DNA of 64,000 nt from Cepaea nemoralis (lineage: Eukaryota > Mollusca > Gastropoda > Stylommatophora > Helicidae): NCBI GenBank assembly GCA_014155875.1, contig JACEFZ010026850.1:592001-656000 (forward strand), given 5' to 3'. This document shows, one piece after another, positions 27,301-33,247 of this stretch (its first letter is position 1; every line of letters begins with the position of its first letter). The notes beneath the pieces are model-generated. The model made no database searches, was not told where the DNA came from, and worked only from the letters and a program-made list of their open reading frames with translations. Position numbers and translations under genes: made by a program.

Positions 27301-27846
27301 TAACATGGCAACATGCATAGTTTGAATAATATATATAGCTTACATGAGTGCATTATGTATGTGTGCATGTGTGTGTGTACATCAGTGTGTGTGTGAGAGA
27401 AAGAGAAATATATATATATATATATTGTGAGTGTGTGTGTGCATATGTGTGTAGTGTGTGTGCGCGCGCAAGCGTGCGTGGGTGTGGGTGGGTGGGTGGG
27501 TTGGTGGGTGGGTGGGTAGGTACATACTATGTACCTACATATAAAATTTAGTGTAGCTAGAAATAGCCTCAAGTCGTGTGTAAACATTTCTTTTTTCTTT
27601 ATCTAGATTTGAACCCTGTACACTTTAAGTGAGAGGCAAACACCATACCTCTAAGCCACTTCTAATAACTGTATCCCTTGCTAATCTAGTAGATATTTGC
27701 ATAATATTGAAAGTCTTGTTCTAGGTACACTGTCCACAACCGGCCACTCAACCAATTTTGTATTCGCCGTGGAAGTGCCGTCCAGCAAACCAGAACAGCA
27801 CTGGATCAAGCGTGGTGTTGCTCTCATGTGTGCCCTCAACTTTTAA
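3167..27846 (+). CDS. DNAH1: Axonemal dynein heavy chain, 3' end of gene (8 exons)
   Basis: Joined exons 3167-3344, 8777-8956, 10102-10232, 13067-13211, 17725-17820, 20705-20815, 23184-23412 and 27725-27846 total 1192 bases, about 396 residues plus stop once one extra base is discounted. Seen: the dynein signature [14 protein letters not shown], then [73 protein letters not shown] and a C-terminus ending [14 protein letters not shown]. Known: these lie in the AAA6/lid region and C-terminal domain of dynein heavy chains, and the LCALxx-type end with VEVPxxxPxxHWIKRG is closest to DNAH1, the single-headed inner-arm dynein f heavy chain of motile cilia and sperm flagella, which uses ATP to drive microtubule sliding. 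The family is about 4200 residues long, so roughly nine tenths lies upstream of the window. All junctions are AG/GT and phase-compatible. DNAH3, 7 and 12 are the alternatives. Coding density is under 5 percent because the introns are full of mobile elements. Confidence 0.85.
3691..3944 (+). mobile_element. LINE 3' end with ATGATG tail
   Basis: Broken reading frame: [20 protein letters not shown], then '[12 protein letters not shown]', then [20 protein letters not shown] and stop, followed by 'atgatgatgat'. The [11 protein letters not shown] and HAYRHG blocks mark the C-terminus of a non-LTR retrotransposon also seen at 21898, 38329 and 50776. It is a 5'-truncated copy with internal stops. Confidence 0.75.
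3945..4969. other. Intronic sequence, nothing recognised
   Basis: No exon-like frame with splice signals and no repeat that I could match elsewhere in the window. Confidence 0.35.
4970..5235. repeat. AT-rich low-complexity tract
   Basis: Dense 'aataattat' and 'atataataatt' motifs, over 80 percent A+T by eye. Confidence 0.8.
5270..6678 (+). other. CpG-containing unique island, possible 5' UTR
   Basis: Compared with its surroundings this stretch has many CG dinucleotides and no recognised repeat. It ends at 'gagcagtagcgccATG|gtaagtgg' (ATG 6679-6681), which looks like a non-coding first exon whose last codon is a start, followed by a perfect donor. It could be a promoter and 5' UTR nested in the dynein intron. 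No second exon was found, so this is a suggestion only. Confidence 0.25.
6815..6965 (+). repeat. Interspersed repeat family E
   Basis: Contains 'cctacttcccattttctgcc', then 'gggcaaaacccatgttttgt' and 'ggcactcaatcagtt'. Homologous stretches occur at 51118-51285 (+), around 40265 (+), and in reverse at 13355 and 56130. It is unclassified. Confidence 0.6.
7380..7605. other. Short coding-like island, unassigned
   Basis: The - strand has an open frame of about 43 codons ending around 7486 with an acidic C-terminus ([18 protein letters not shown] then stop). The + strand has an overlapping frame [20 protein letters not shown] ending in a Ser/Asn-rich stretch. At most one can be real. Neither matches a family I recognise, and no clear splice context supports either. 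Confidence 0.2.
7606..8429. other. Intronic sequence, nothing recognised
   Basis: AT-rich, with short A-rich runs. No exon, RNA gene or known repeat identified. Confidence 0.4.
8430..8705 (+). repeat. tRNA-derived SINE family F
   Basis: The head has an A-box-like 'tggcaagtggtcagtg' and B-box-like 'ggttcaaatc'. The body ends 'cctaacacttcacactcc', matching 'cctaacacttgacacccc' of the copy at 10670-10920. It stops about 70 bases before a dynein exon. Confidence 0.6.
8777..8956 (+). CDS. DNAH1: DNAH1 exon, [10 protein letters not shown] block
   Basis: The acceptor is 'atgctttcag' and the donor 'gtgtat'. It is exactly 60 codons, phase 0 at both ends, reading [20 protein letters not shown] then [20 protein letters not shown], ending SREEVRD. 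It is strongly conserved among axonemal dyneins just after the DDWDRR motif. Confidence 0.9.
9036..9175 (-). repeat. SINE family C, 3' half
   Basis: In + orientation it reads 'cctttacaggacatcacagt' then 'gaagtttgccattgctttt', the reverse complement of the conserved 3' body of the complete copy at 49316-49560. The tRNA head is missing. Confidence 0.6.
9780..10008 (+). mobile_element. LINE 3' end, second subfamily
   Basis: A frame [20 protein letters not shown] followed by a stop, then [20 protein letters not shown] and ending [14 protein letters not shown], then 'tgatgatgatt'. The FFGHI..S..LEN and W..MI blocks resemble the C-terminus of the LINE at 3691, but sequence identity is low, so it is a related subfamily. 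Confidence 0.7.
10102..10232 (+). CDS. DNAH1: DNAH1 exon, [16 protein letters not shown] block
   Basis: The acceptor is 'cccacatacag' and the donor 'gtgaat'. It opens [20 protein letters not shown] and closes NTVLAQEVI plus two bases of an Arg codon (AG|A), completed by the next exon. Length is 131 bases, phase 0 to phase 2. Confidence 0.9.
10349..10592 (+). repeat. SINE family A, full copy with target duplication
   Basis: tRNA-like head: A box 'tggtgaagtggtcaagcc', B box 'ggttcgattcc'. Body: 'gctggagctacggagttcg', 'ccatatgggataaaatccc', 'ggtgcaatgaagtcgac', ending 'gtcgacttttaag'. The 8-bp sequence 'ttttattg' at 10341-10348 is repeated at 10593-10600 as a target-site duplication. Other copies sharing the body but not the head lie at 16437, 18780, 22965, 55510 and 56365. 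Confidence 0.8.
10670..10920 (+). repeat. tRNA-derived SINE family F
   Basis: The head holds 'cttagtgtacttgcctgcca' and B box 'ggttcagtccc'. The body ends in 'ggcctaacacttgacacccc', as in the copy at 8430. Confidence 0.6.
11035..11190 (-). repeat. (GAA)n-tailed repeat plus SINE family D fragment
   Basis: Reverse complement shows 'cacaatgcagtcacatccgg', an A-run, 'ctggatgaacgaagaagaag', matching the + strand repeat at 38700-38850. The adjoining 'ttacagcagagctgca' and 'gggcatttgttgaccggg' match 61211-61300 of SINE family D. Confidence 0.55.
11314..11905 (+). mobile_element. Mariner-type deletion derivative with HTH remnant
   Basis: Terminal inverted repeats 'tagagggggcttcacatgaa' (left) and 'catttgaagcagccccgta' (right). 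Inside, ATG near 11494 opens [20 protein letters not shown] and, after a frameshift, '[19 protein letters not shown]', the N-terminal helix-turn-helix of mariner transposases (HTH_48 type). The catalytic domain is absent, so it is non-autonomous. A second copy is at 20050-20604 in the opposite orientation. Confidence 0.75.
12131..12900 (+). mobile_element. Tigger/pogo element, internally deleted
   Basis: Ends 'cagtaaaacctcggtgtttg' and the inverse '...ccaaggttttactg', flanked by TA on both sides. A pogo/CENP-B type DNA-binding region survives in pieces: '[14 protein letters not shown]' type context near 12320, then [20 protein letters not shown] and '[16 protein letters not shown]' near 12520-12690. 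The DDE nuclease domain is missing and frames are broken. It is 770 bp, and a second copy is at 51513. Confidence 0.85.
13067..13211 (+). CDS. DNAH1: DNAH1 exon, [11 protein letters not shown] block
   Basis: The acceptor is 'catttccccag' and the donor 'gtgaga'. The first base completes Arg, then 48 codons read [20 protein letters not shown] to PAIWAGK. The sequence RYNRLL..I..SL.DL.KA.KGLVVMS is characteristic of the dynein C-terminal region. Confidence 0.9.
13350..13575 (-). repeat. Interspersed repeat family E
   Basis: Holds 'aacaagtaggtttggaccaa' and 'aatgggaagcaggggtgtg', the reverse complement of the family E blocks at 6815 and 51118. Confidence 0.55.
13576..14156. other. Intronic sequence, nothing recognised
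   Basis: AT-rich, with no exon or repeat that I can place. Confidence 0.4.
14157..14440 (-). repeat. SINE family C copy
   Basis: Reverse complement: head 'ctccatggcgaaggggttac' with 'cgcagctgcgggtgatttga' as a degraded B-box area, then the conserved body 'cattcagaaagcaatggtaa' and 'ctactgaacgtaaacttgcc'. The same head type occurs at 41716-41800. Confidence 0.6.
14441..15261. other. Intronic sequence with LINE-like and (TTC)n pieces
   Basis: No exon. A pyrimidine run 'ttcttcttctcttcttct' at about 15080-15130 may be the tail of a (GAA)n-ending element on the - strand. Confidence 0.35.
15262..16075. repeat. Unassigned repeat ending in a poly(A)-signal segment
   Basis: 15300-15700 is more G+C-rich than its surroundings and partly open on both strands, but matches no family I know. 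The end at 15985-16060 ('gaatgtcagatggacctgca', 'aaccttttgataata', 'gtttgtttgttc') is homologous to 57020-57105, so the right part is a shared interspersed repeat, perhaps an LTR or retrotransposon 3' end. Confidence 0.35.
16214..17563 (-). mobile_element. Degenerate mariner element, split by a SINE
   Basis: Imperfect terminal inverted repeats: 'ttgcgagggaaggtaagaaa' at the left, and the reverse complement of the right end reads 'tatgagcgtcggttagaaag'. On the - strand, with frameshifts, there is '[20 protein letters not shown]', then 'LSFGTFMV', and after the SINE '[20 protein letters not shown]' with 'EIVKLGW', corresponding to the catalytic region of mariner transposase (…HDNARPH… type). 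It is dead. Confidence 0.75.
16437..16673 (-). repeat. SINE family A with tRNA-Glu-like head
   Basis: The reverse complement starts 'gtggcctagtggctaggatt', 'ctgcgctctcaccacggcgg', 'ccagggattcaattcc', a near copy of tRNA-Glu(CUC) including the CTC anticodon loop. The body then matches family A ('tatgggataaaagccggtgc', 'aatgaagttgatcctgtcga'). The 9-bp duplication 'tattctgtt' at 16428-16436 and 16674-16682 proves insertion into the older mariner. Confidence 0.85.
17725..17820 (+). CDS. DNAH1: DNAH1 exon, [15 protein letters not shown] block
   Basis: The acceptor is 'ctgttcacag' and the donor a full 'gtaagt'. It is 32 codons in phase 0, [20 protein letters not shown] then [12 protein letters not shown], corresponding to the S.KPL..WV.DL..R..F...W segment of dynein heavy chains. 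Confidence 0.9.
18205..18290 (+). pseudogene. tRNA-Asp-like pseudogene or SINE head
   Basis: 'tcctcggtagtgtagtggtt' and 'cctgtcacgcgggaga' match the D arm and GTC anticodon arm of animal tRNA-Asp. The T arm is damaged and the acceptor 3' strand does not pair with 'tcctcgg'. A T-run follows. It is unlikely to be a working tRNA. Confidence 0.65.
18391..18419. other. Perfect 12-bp hairpin
   Basis: 'gctgcctggggg' (18391-18402), loop 'tgcat', 'cccccaggcagc' (18408-18419). It is GC-rich in an AT-rich intron and lies between two tRNA-like units. Confidence 0.8.
18512..18779 (+). repeat. tRNA-derived SINE with Leu/Ser-like head
   Basis: The head 'tggccgagtggctagaactg' (A box) and 'gggttcgataccccgg' (B box) with a short stem 'ctctccttcgggag' looks like a class II tRNA (Ser/Leu). 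A run of seven T follows, then a body of about 190 bases with no other copy seen in the window. Confidence 0.6.
18780..18860 (+). repeat. SINE family A fragment
   Basis: 'gtcgtagctggagctactga', 'gttcgttctctgtgtggcgc' matches the central body of family A at 10460-10510. Confidence 0.6.
19066..19165 (+). repeat. SINE family D fragment
   Basis: 'tttataaaaatatagaccta', 'gcacgacttgcccaatg' and 'ttaaagcatgtaaaggatc' are the reverse complement of the family D body at 61035-61130. Confidence 0.55.
19267..19520 (+). mobile_element. Degraded LINE C-terminal fragment
   Basis: A broken frame includes '[20 protein letters not shown]' and '[15 protein letters not shown]', the W...K..EI.KDR....LV block also present on the - strand at 39120 and 54650. 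Confidence 0.45.
19610..19750 (+). repeat. tRNA-like SINE head
   Basis: 'gataagagcacttgttctaa' and B-box-like 'ggttcaacccccacacc' spaced as in a tRNA. The body is short or lost. Confidence 0.4.
19786..20013 (-). repeat. SINE family D, tRNA-headed copy
   Basis: The reverse complement begins 'ggcagctacagtagtgtaga' (A box) and 'ggtcatgtgtttgaatc' (B box), then a body with 'ggaaatgtcctgggaagtaa' and 'tggagccagcaccatatacc', shared with 37560, 61035 and 19066. Confidence 0.65.
20050..20604 (-). mobile_element. Mariner-type deletion derivative, second copy
   Basis: Ends match the copy at 11314 (reverse complement begins 'tacgagggggcttcaaacaa'). The - strand frame from 20330 reads [20 protein letters not shown] then [11 protein letters not shown] and ends MTPDSI, the HTH part of a mariner transposase. 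The catalytic domain is gone. Confidence 0.75.
20705..20815 (+). CDS. DNAH1: DNAH1 exon, [15 protein letters not shown] block
   Basis: The acceptor is 'ttccactcag' and the donor 'gtacac'. It is 37 codons in phase 0, reading [20 protein letters not shown] then [30 protein letters not shown] is among the best conserved stretches of the axonemal dynein C-terminal domain. Confidence 0.93.
21120..21405. repeat. Two-copy tandem duplication, about 133 bp
   Basis: 'gcataacctgacttctacat', 'gttactgtagata', 'gttgctcgata' recur about 133 bases apart (near 21155 and 21290). Confidence 0.7.
21430..22330 (-). mobile_element. LINE relics, composite
   Basis: The - strand contains three LINE pieces. 22030-22330 has [20 protein letters not shown] and FLRTCIF (C-terminal side of RT). 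21898-22015 has the HAYRHG-type 3' end beside 'catcatgtgcc'. 21560-21780 has [20 protein letters not shown]. All are frameshifted, and at least two subfamilies are joined. Confidence 0.6.
22398..22910. repeat. 43-bp minisatellite, about 12 copies
   Basis: Units read 'ttgaccagtattgtgaactg' followed by 'ggtgaatacatttaccacc'. Two adjacent units share 'aaaaccaaggttttcca' variants, showing local unit spread. Confidence 0.92.
22965..23045 (+). repeat. SINE family A 3' fragment
   Basis: 'gagctatatgggataaaact' then 'ggtgcaatgaagctgatcc' matches the 3' body of family A. Head and central part are missing. Confidence 0.6.
23184..23412 (+). CDS. DNAH1: DNAH1 exon, [10 protein letters not shown] block
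   Basis: The acceptor is 'ctgtattaag', with a weak pyrimidine tract, and the donor 'gtctgt'. It is 229 bases, phase 0 to 1. It contains [15 protein letters not shown], then [19 protein letters not shown] and [14 protein letters not shown]-rich minisatellite starts within 20 bases of the donor. Confidence 0.9.
23425..24276. repeat. GT-rich minisatellite 'tatatgtggatagtgt', interrupted
   Basis: Irregular units of about 15-25 bp around 'gtatatgtggatagtgt'. A SINE (23720-23975) is inserted in it and a tandem LTR element borders it at 24282. Long reading frames here on the - strand (YTNTIHIY repeats) are by-products of the repeat. Confidence 0.85.
23720..23975 (+). repeat. SINE family C, complete copy
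   Basis: tRNA-like head 'ctccttggcctaggagttaa', then 'cagccgctcagaaagcaacg', 'gcaaactactgagtgtaatc', 'ttgacagggatgtcctgtaa' and an A-rich tail. The 15-bp 'tgtatatgtggatag' flanks both sides (23705-23719, 23978-23992), although the host array is itself repetitive. Confidence 0.75.
24282..24764 (-). repeat. LTR copy 1 (483 bp)
   Basis: TG...CA ends. Followed on its right by 'ttacaccccctccactttt', the polypurine tract in reverse. It has the extra 'tta' relative to copies 2 and 3 near 24655. Confidence 0.8.
25559..26038 (-). repeat. LTR copy 2 (480 bp), shared by both units
   Basis: Same ends as copy 1. It serves as 3' LTR of one unit and 5' LTR of the other. Confidence 0.8.
26808..26825 (-). 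other. Primer binding site, tRNA-Pro-like
   Basis: The - strand reads TGGGGGCTCGTTCGGACT, five bases from the LTR edge. It matches 15 of 18 positions of the known tRNA-Pro primer site. The other unit has the same site at 25535-25553 with one extra G. Confidence 0.75.
26831..27310 (-). repeat. LTR copy 3 (480 bp)
   Basis: Same start. It is the most diverged copy ('gctctttttgtaacatggca' at its right end against 'ttttcatgacatggca'). Its right edge is defined by the ACATG duplication. Confidence 0.75.
27330..27535. repeat. GT/GTGG simple repeat
   Basis: 'gtgtgtgt', 'tatatata' and 'gggtgggtgggt' runs. Open frames here are compositional. Confidence 0.85.
27603..27663 (-). repeat. tRNA-like SINE head next to last dynein exon
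   Basis: The reverse complement shows A box 'gtggcttagaggtatggtg' and B box 'gggttcaaatc'. It sits about 60 bases before the terminal exon acceptor. Confidence 0.5.
27725..27846 (+). CDS. DNAH1: DNAH1 terminal coding exon and stop
   Basis: The acceptor is 'cttgttctag'. Two bases complete Gly, then [20 protein letters not shown], ending [15 protein letters not shown] and TAA at 27844-27846. Known: [10 protein letters not shown] near the end is universal in this dynein group, and the short hydrophobic C-terminus is typical. I see no perfect AATAAA just downstream, only 'cataaaatt' near 27854. Confidence 0.93.
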
Positions 27847-27849
27847 AAA

Positions 27850-28371
27850 TGCAACATAAAATTAGAATGAATTATTCATAGAATTTACCTAGAGTGTGTC
27901 CATTGTGAGTTTTCTTTTCCTACTTCTGCATTTACTTTGAAAATAATTCTGTGAATCTATCAAGCTTTCAAATATCCACACACACACACACCCCCCCCCC
28001 CCCCAAAAAAAAAAAATGAACAATTATATATCGTTTTATGGTTGTTTGTGAATATTTTGGAAGACTGAGTTTTAACTGTTTCAGTCGGATGCATCAGTGT
28101 TAGGTCACCTGTGACTGAGAATGGCTTGCATTTGAACTGAATTGACTTGAGTCAAGAACTGACATCACTGCACTCCGGACATTCAGCCAGGGAAGATTCC
28201 CAATACTAATGGTACCAGTAACAGTCTGATTATGTGTCAGTCTGGTCTTTCCTCAGAGCCCTGAGTGTCGGCCGAATCCTCTGGTCACTTCCTGCAGCAC
28301 CATTCTCTCCAGACCGTGATGATCTATCTGTTCTTCCGCACTATACACATGATTCCAAGAGTTCCAACCAC
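27850..28371. other. Region just 3' of the dynein stop
   Basis: Presumed 3' UTR and downstream flank. It contains '(ca)n' followed by a C-run and an A-run at 27978-28016. No canonical AATAAA seen. Confidence 0.4.
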
Positions 28372-31300
28372 ATCAGTCTTATCATACACCAGTACCCCAC
28401 CGAGTAGTTCAGGCCCAACCCATTTGTCTTATCATACACCAGTACCCCACCAAGTAGTTCAGGCCCAACCCATTTGTCTTATCATACACCAGTACCCTAC
28501 CAAGTAGTTCAGGCCCAACCCATCTGTCTTATCATACACCAGTACCCCACCAAGTAGTTCAGGCCCAACCCATCTGTCTTATCATACACTAGTACCCCAC
28601 CGAGTAGTTCAGGCCCAACCCATCTGTCTTATCATACACCAGTACCCCACCAAGTAGTTCAGGCCCAACCCATCTGTCTTATCATACACCAGTACCCCAC
28701 CAAGTAGTTCAGGCCCACCCCATCTGTCTTATCATACACCAGTACCACACCAAGTAGCTCAGGCCCAACCCATTTGTCTTATCATACACCAGTATCCTAC
28801 CAAGTAATTCAGGCCCAACCCATCTGTCTTATCATACACTAGTACCCCACCGAGTAGTTCAGGCCCAACCCATCTGTCTTATCATACACCAGTACCCTAC
28901 CAAGTAATTCAGGCCCAACCCATCTGTCTTATTATACACTAGTACCCCACCGAGTAGTTCAGGCCCAACCCGTCTTATCATACACCAGTACCCCACCAAG
29001 TAGTTCAGGCCCAACCCATCTGTCTTATCATACACCAGTACCCCACCAAGTAGTTCAGGCCCACCCCATCTGTCTTATCATACACCAGTACCCCACCAAG
29101 TAGCTCAGGCCCAACCATTTGTTTTATCATACACCAGTACCTACAAGTAATTCAGAGCCCAAACCCATCTGTCTTATCATACACCAGTACCCCACCAAGT
29201 AGTTCAGGGCCCAACCCTCTGTCTTATCATACACCAGTACCCCACCGGTAGTTCAGGCCCAACCCACCTGTCTTATCATACACCAGTACCCCACCGAGTA
29301 TTCAGGCCAACTCATGTCTTACATACACCAGTACCCTACCAAGTATTCAGGCCAACCCATCTGTCTTATTATACACTAGTACCCACCAAGTAGATCAGGC
29401 CCAACCCATCTGTCTTATCATACACCAGTACCCTAACAAGTAATTCAGGCCCAACCCATCTGTCTTATCATACACCAGTACCCCACCGAGTAGGTCAGGC
29501 CAAACCCATCTGTCTTATCATACACCAGTACCCCACCAAGTAATTCAGCCCAACCCATCTGTCTTATCATACACCAGTACCCCACCGAGTAGGTCAGGCC
29601 CAACCCATCTGTCTTATCATACACCAGTACCCCACCGAGTAGTTCAGGCCCAACCCACCTGTCTTATCATACACCAGTACCCCACCAAGTAGTTCAGTCC
29701 CAACCCATCTGTCTTATCATACACCAGTACCCCACCGAGTAGTTCAGGCCCAACCCATCTGTCTTATCATACACCAATACCCCAGCGAGTAGTTCAGGCC
29801 CAACCCACCTGTCTCATCATACACCAGTACCCCACGGAGTAGTTCAGGCCCAACTTATCTGTCTTATCATACACCAGTACCCCACTGAATAGTTCAGGCC
29901 CAACCCATCTGTCTTATCATATACCAGTACCCCACTGAATAGTTCAGGCCCAACCCATCTGTCTTATCATACACCAGTACCCCACTGAATAGTTCAGGCC
30001 CAACCCATCTGTCTTATCATACACCAGTACCCCACTGAATAGTTCAGGCCCAACCCATCTGTCTTATCATACACCAGTACCCCACTGAATAGTTCAGGCC
30101 CAACCCATCTGTCTTATCATACATCAGTACCCCACTGAATAGTTCAGGCCCAACCCATCTGTCTTATCATACACCAGCCCCACTGAATAGTTCAGGCCCA
30201 ACCCATCTGTCTTATCATACACCAGTACCCCACTGAATAGTTCAGGCCCAACCCATCTGTCTTATCATACATCAGTACCCCACCAAGTAGTTCAGGCCCA
30301 ACCCATCTGTCTTATCATACACCAGTACCCCACCGAGTAGTTCAGGCCCAACCCATCTGTCTTATCATACACCAGTACCCCACCAAGTAGTTCAGGCCCA
30401 ACCCATCTGTCTTATCATACACCAGTACCCCACCAAGTAGTTCAGGCCCAACCCATCTGTCTCATCATACATCAGTACCCCACTGAATAGTTCAGGCCCA
30501 ACCCATCTGTCTTATCATACACCAGTACCCCACTGAAGTAGTTCAGGCCCAACCCATCTGTCTTATCATACACAGTACCCCACTGAATAGTTTCAGGCCC
30601 AACCCATCTGTCTTATCATACACCAGTACCCCACTGAATAGTTCAGGCCCAACCCATCTGTCTTATCATACATCAGTACCCCACGAAGTAGTTCAGGCCC
30701 AACCCATCTGTCTTATCATACACCAGCCCCACTGAATAGTTCAGGCCCAACCCATCTGTCTTATCATACACCAGTACCCCACTGAATAGTTCAGGCCCAA
30801 CCCATCTGTCTTATCATACATCAGTACCCCACCAAGTAGTTCAGGCCCAACCCATCTGTCTTATCATACATCAGTACCCCACCGAGTAGTTCAGGCCCAA
30901 CCCATCTGTCTTATCATACATCAGTACCCCACCAAGTAGTTCAGGCCCAACCCATCTGTCTTATCATACATCAGTACCCCACCAAGTAGTTCAGGCCCAA
31001 CCCTCTGTCTTATCATACATCAGTACCCCACCAAGTAGTTCAGGCCCAACCCATCTGTCTTATCATACACCAGCCCCACTGAAGTAGTTCAGGCCCAACC
31101 CATCTGTCTTATCATACACAGTAACCCCACTGAATAGTTCAGGCCCAACCATCTGTCTTATCATACCAGTACCCCACCAAGTAGTTCAGGCCCACCCATC
31201 TGTCTTATCATACATCAGTACACCCCGAGTAGTTCAGGCCCAACCCATCTGTCTTATCATACATCAGTACCCCACCAAGTAGTTCAGCCCAACCCATCTG

Positions 31301-32152
31301 TCCCTTATCATACATCAGTACCTCCACCAAGTAGTTCAGAGGCCAACCACTGTCTTATCATACATCAGTACCCCACCAAGTAGTTCAGGCCCAACCCATC
31401 TGTCTTATCATACATCATACCCCACGGATAGTTCAGGCCCAACCCATCTGTCTTATCAGCTCATTACCCAACCAAGTAGTTCAGCCCAACCATCTGTCTT
31501 ATCATACATCAGTACCCCACAAGTAGTTCAGCAGGGCCCAACCCTCTGTCTTATCATACATCAGTACCCCATGGAGTATTTAGGGCCCAACCCATCTGTC
31601 TTATCATACATCAGTACCCCACCTGAAGTAGTTCAGGCCCAACCCATCTGTCTTATCATACATCAGTACCCCACTGAATAGTTCAGGCCCAACCCACCTG
31701 TCTTATCATACATCAGTACCCCACTGAATAGTTCAGGCCCAACCCACCTGTCTTATCATACATCAGTACCCCACTGAGTAGTTCAGGCCCAACCCACCTG
31801 TCTTATCATACATCAGTACCCCACCAAGTAGTTCAGGCCCAACCCATCTGTCTTATCATACATCAGTACCCCACCAAGTAGTTCAGGCCCAACCCATCTG
31901 TCTTATCATACATCAGTACCCCACTGAATAGTTCAGGCCCAACCCATCTGTCTTATCATACATCAGTACCCCACCAAGTAGTTCAGGCCCAACCCATCTG
32001 TCTTATCATACATCAGTACCCCACCAAGTAGTTCAGGCCCAACCCATCTGTCTTATCATACATCAGTACCCCACCAAGTAGTTCAGGCCCAACCCATCTG
32101 TCTTATCATACATCAGTACCACCATGGAGTAGTTCAGGCCCAACCCATCTGT
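28372..32152. repeat. 50-bp tandem array, about 75 copies
   Basis: Units contain 'agtaccccaccaagtagttc', 'aggcccaacccatctgtctt' and 'atcatacacc'. Subtypes differ at 'accaagtag', 'accgagtag' or 'actgaatag', and at 'acacc' or 'acatc'. Types are clustered: 'ctgaatag' dominates 29880-30250, and 'acatc' dominates after 30780. Irregular single-base indels crowd at 29140-29380 and 31070-31600. Confidence 0.95.
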
Positions 32153-32549
32153 CCTGCCTGGCTAGGTTTCCTACCACACCAGCATGTCCTGGTGGAAATA
32201 GTCCAACAGATGCCCACGGTGTATGAAGGCTTGCATCTATTGGAGTGGTATACAAACACTTCTTCTGAATCTGTTCCAAACCATGAAGACTTTTTTTTAG
32301 CTGTCCTCCTCTCCAAGCTTACATACCTGTGGGGTGTGCAAAAGTGGTACTGAAACTACACATCTGCAGCAAGGCATTTTATAATGTAACCAGATCATGA
32401 CACATGGGTACAGGCTGGGATTAGATCAAGGCTGGTGATGCGCCCTCTGTGGGTATTACGTACTTCCTTGTCAACAATCTCCAGCCCAGTACCCAGAGGG
32501 AAAACTTGTGGTCCAGTTTTGCTGTGAAGATTTGAAGTCTCTTATCTTG
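32153..32549. other. Spacer after the 50-bp array
   Basis: Unique sequence. No exon or repeat recognised. Confidence 0.4.
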
Positions 32550-32700
32550 AATTAATGGAGTCCCCACAGCCAAGTGGTTACATTGCTTACCTCATGCTCC
32601 AAAGGTTAGGTTTCAATGTCACAAGATGTCCTAACCACTTTATTGTTTGTCATTTGTTAAAAGACATATGCTGTGATACTTCAAATGTGAACCAGTTATT
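32550..32700 (+). repeat. tRNA-like SINE, partial
   Basis: 'cacagccaagtggttacatt' (A box) and 'ggttaggtttcaatgtc' (B-box-like) with tRNA spacing. Confidence 0.45.
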
Positions 32701-32857
32701 TTTATATTAGGAGTCAGTTGATTAGTGCAAATGACAGTTTAGGTTATAGAAGATGTTTTAGTGAAACTATGCACATGTGATTTAATTATTATTTCTTGAA
32801 ATTATTGTTTGAAACGAAATTTCAAAAACTGTTGTTGCAGCATTTGGCACCATTATT

Positions 32858-32858
<1 letters not shown>

Positions 32859-32946
<88 letters not shown>
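32859..32946. repeat. (TA)n microsatellite, about 44 units
   Basis: Uninterrupted TA run followed by '(tg)n' and 'gggtggggg'. Confidence 0.97.
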
Positions 32947-32948
<2 letters not shown>

Positions 32949-32949
32949 G

Positions 32950-33247
32950 TGTGTGTGTGTGGGTGGGGGTGGGTGGATTTTTTCATGTTGATTAGCTTTC
33001 CCAATTGCCAGTGTCTCTTGCCATCAGGTGAACTCACTTCATTTTATATTTCTTCTTCCTCCTCCTCCTCCTTCTACATATTCTCATTCTCCTTCATATT
33101 CTCATTATCCTTCTCCTCCTCATTCTCCTCTTTTGTTCCTCCTGTTCCTTTCCTTCTTCCTGCATTAATTCTCAGACTGTAATTCTGGTTGTGAATATGA
33201 ACAGCACCTTGAGAACCCCTTATATTTGGCCTTAGGCAGAAGTTGCC
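32950..33247. other. Spacer with pyrimidine-rich tract and SINE B trace
   Basis: 'gtctcttgccatcaggtgaa' near 33010 is the reverse of the SINE family B body. A long TCC/TTC-rich stretch follows. Confidence 0.4.

Larger units (their letters stand above)
24282..27310 (-). mobile_element. Non-autonomous LTR element, tandem LTR-int-LTR-int-LTR
   Basis: Three LTR copies (24282-24764, 25559-26038, 26831-27310) alternate with two internal regions of 794 and 792 bp. LTRs begin 'tgtcatggtg' and end 'catggca'. A single 5-bp duplication ACATG flanks the whole array (24277-24281 and 27311-27315). The - strand orientation is set by a PBS like tRNA-Pro next to the LTR and an 'aaaagtggagggggtgtaa' polypurine tract before the next LTR. 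The internal regions carry no gag or pol. Units are almost identical, so this looks young. It is a TRIM/LARD-type element enlarged by LTR-LTR recombination or by tandem cDNA formation. Confidence 0.85.
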
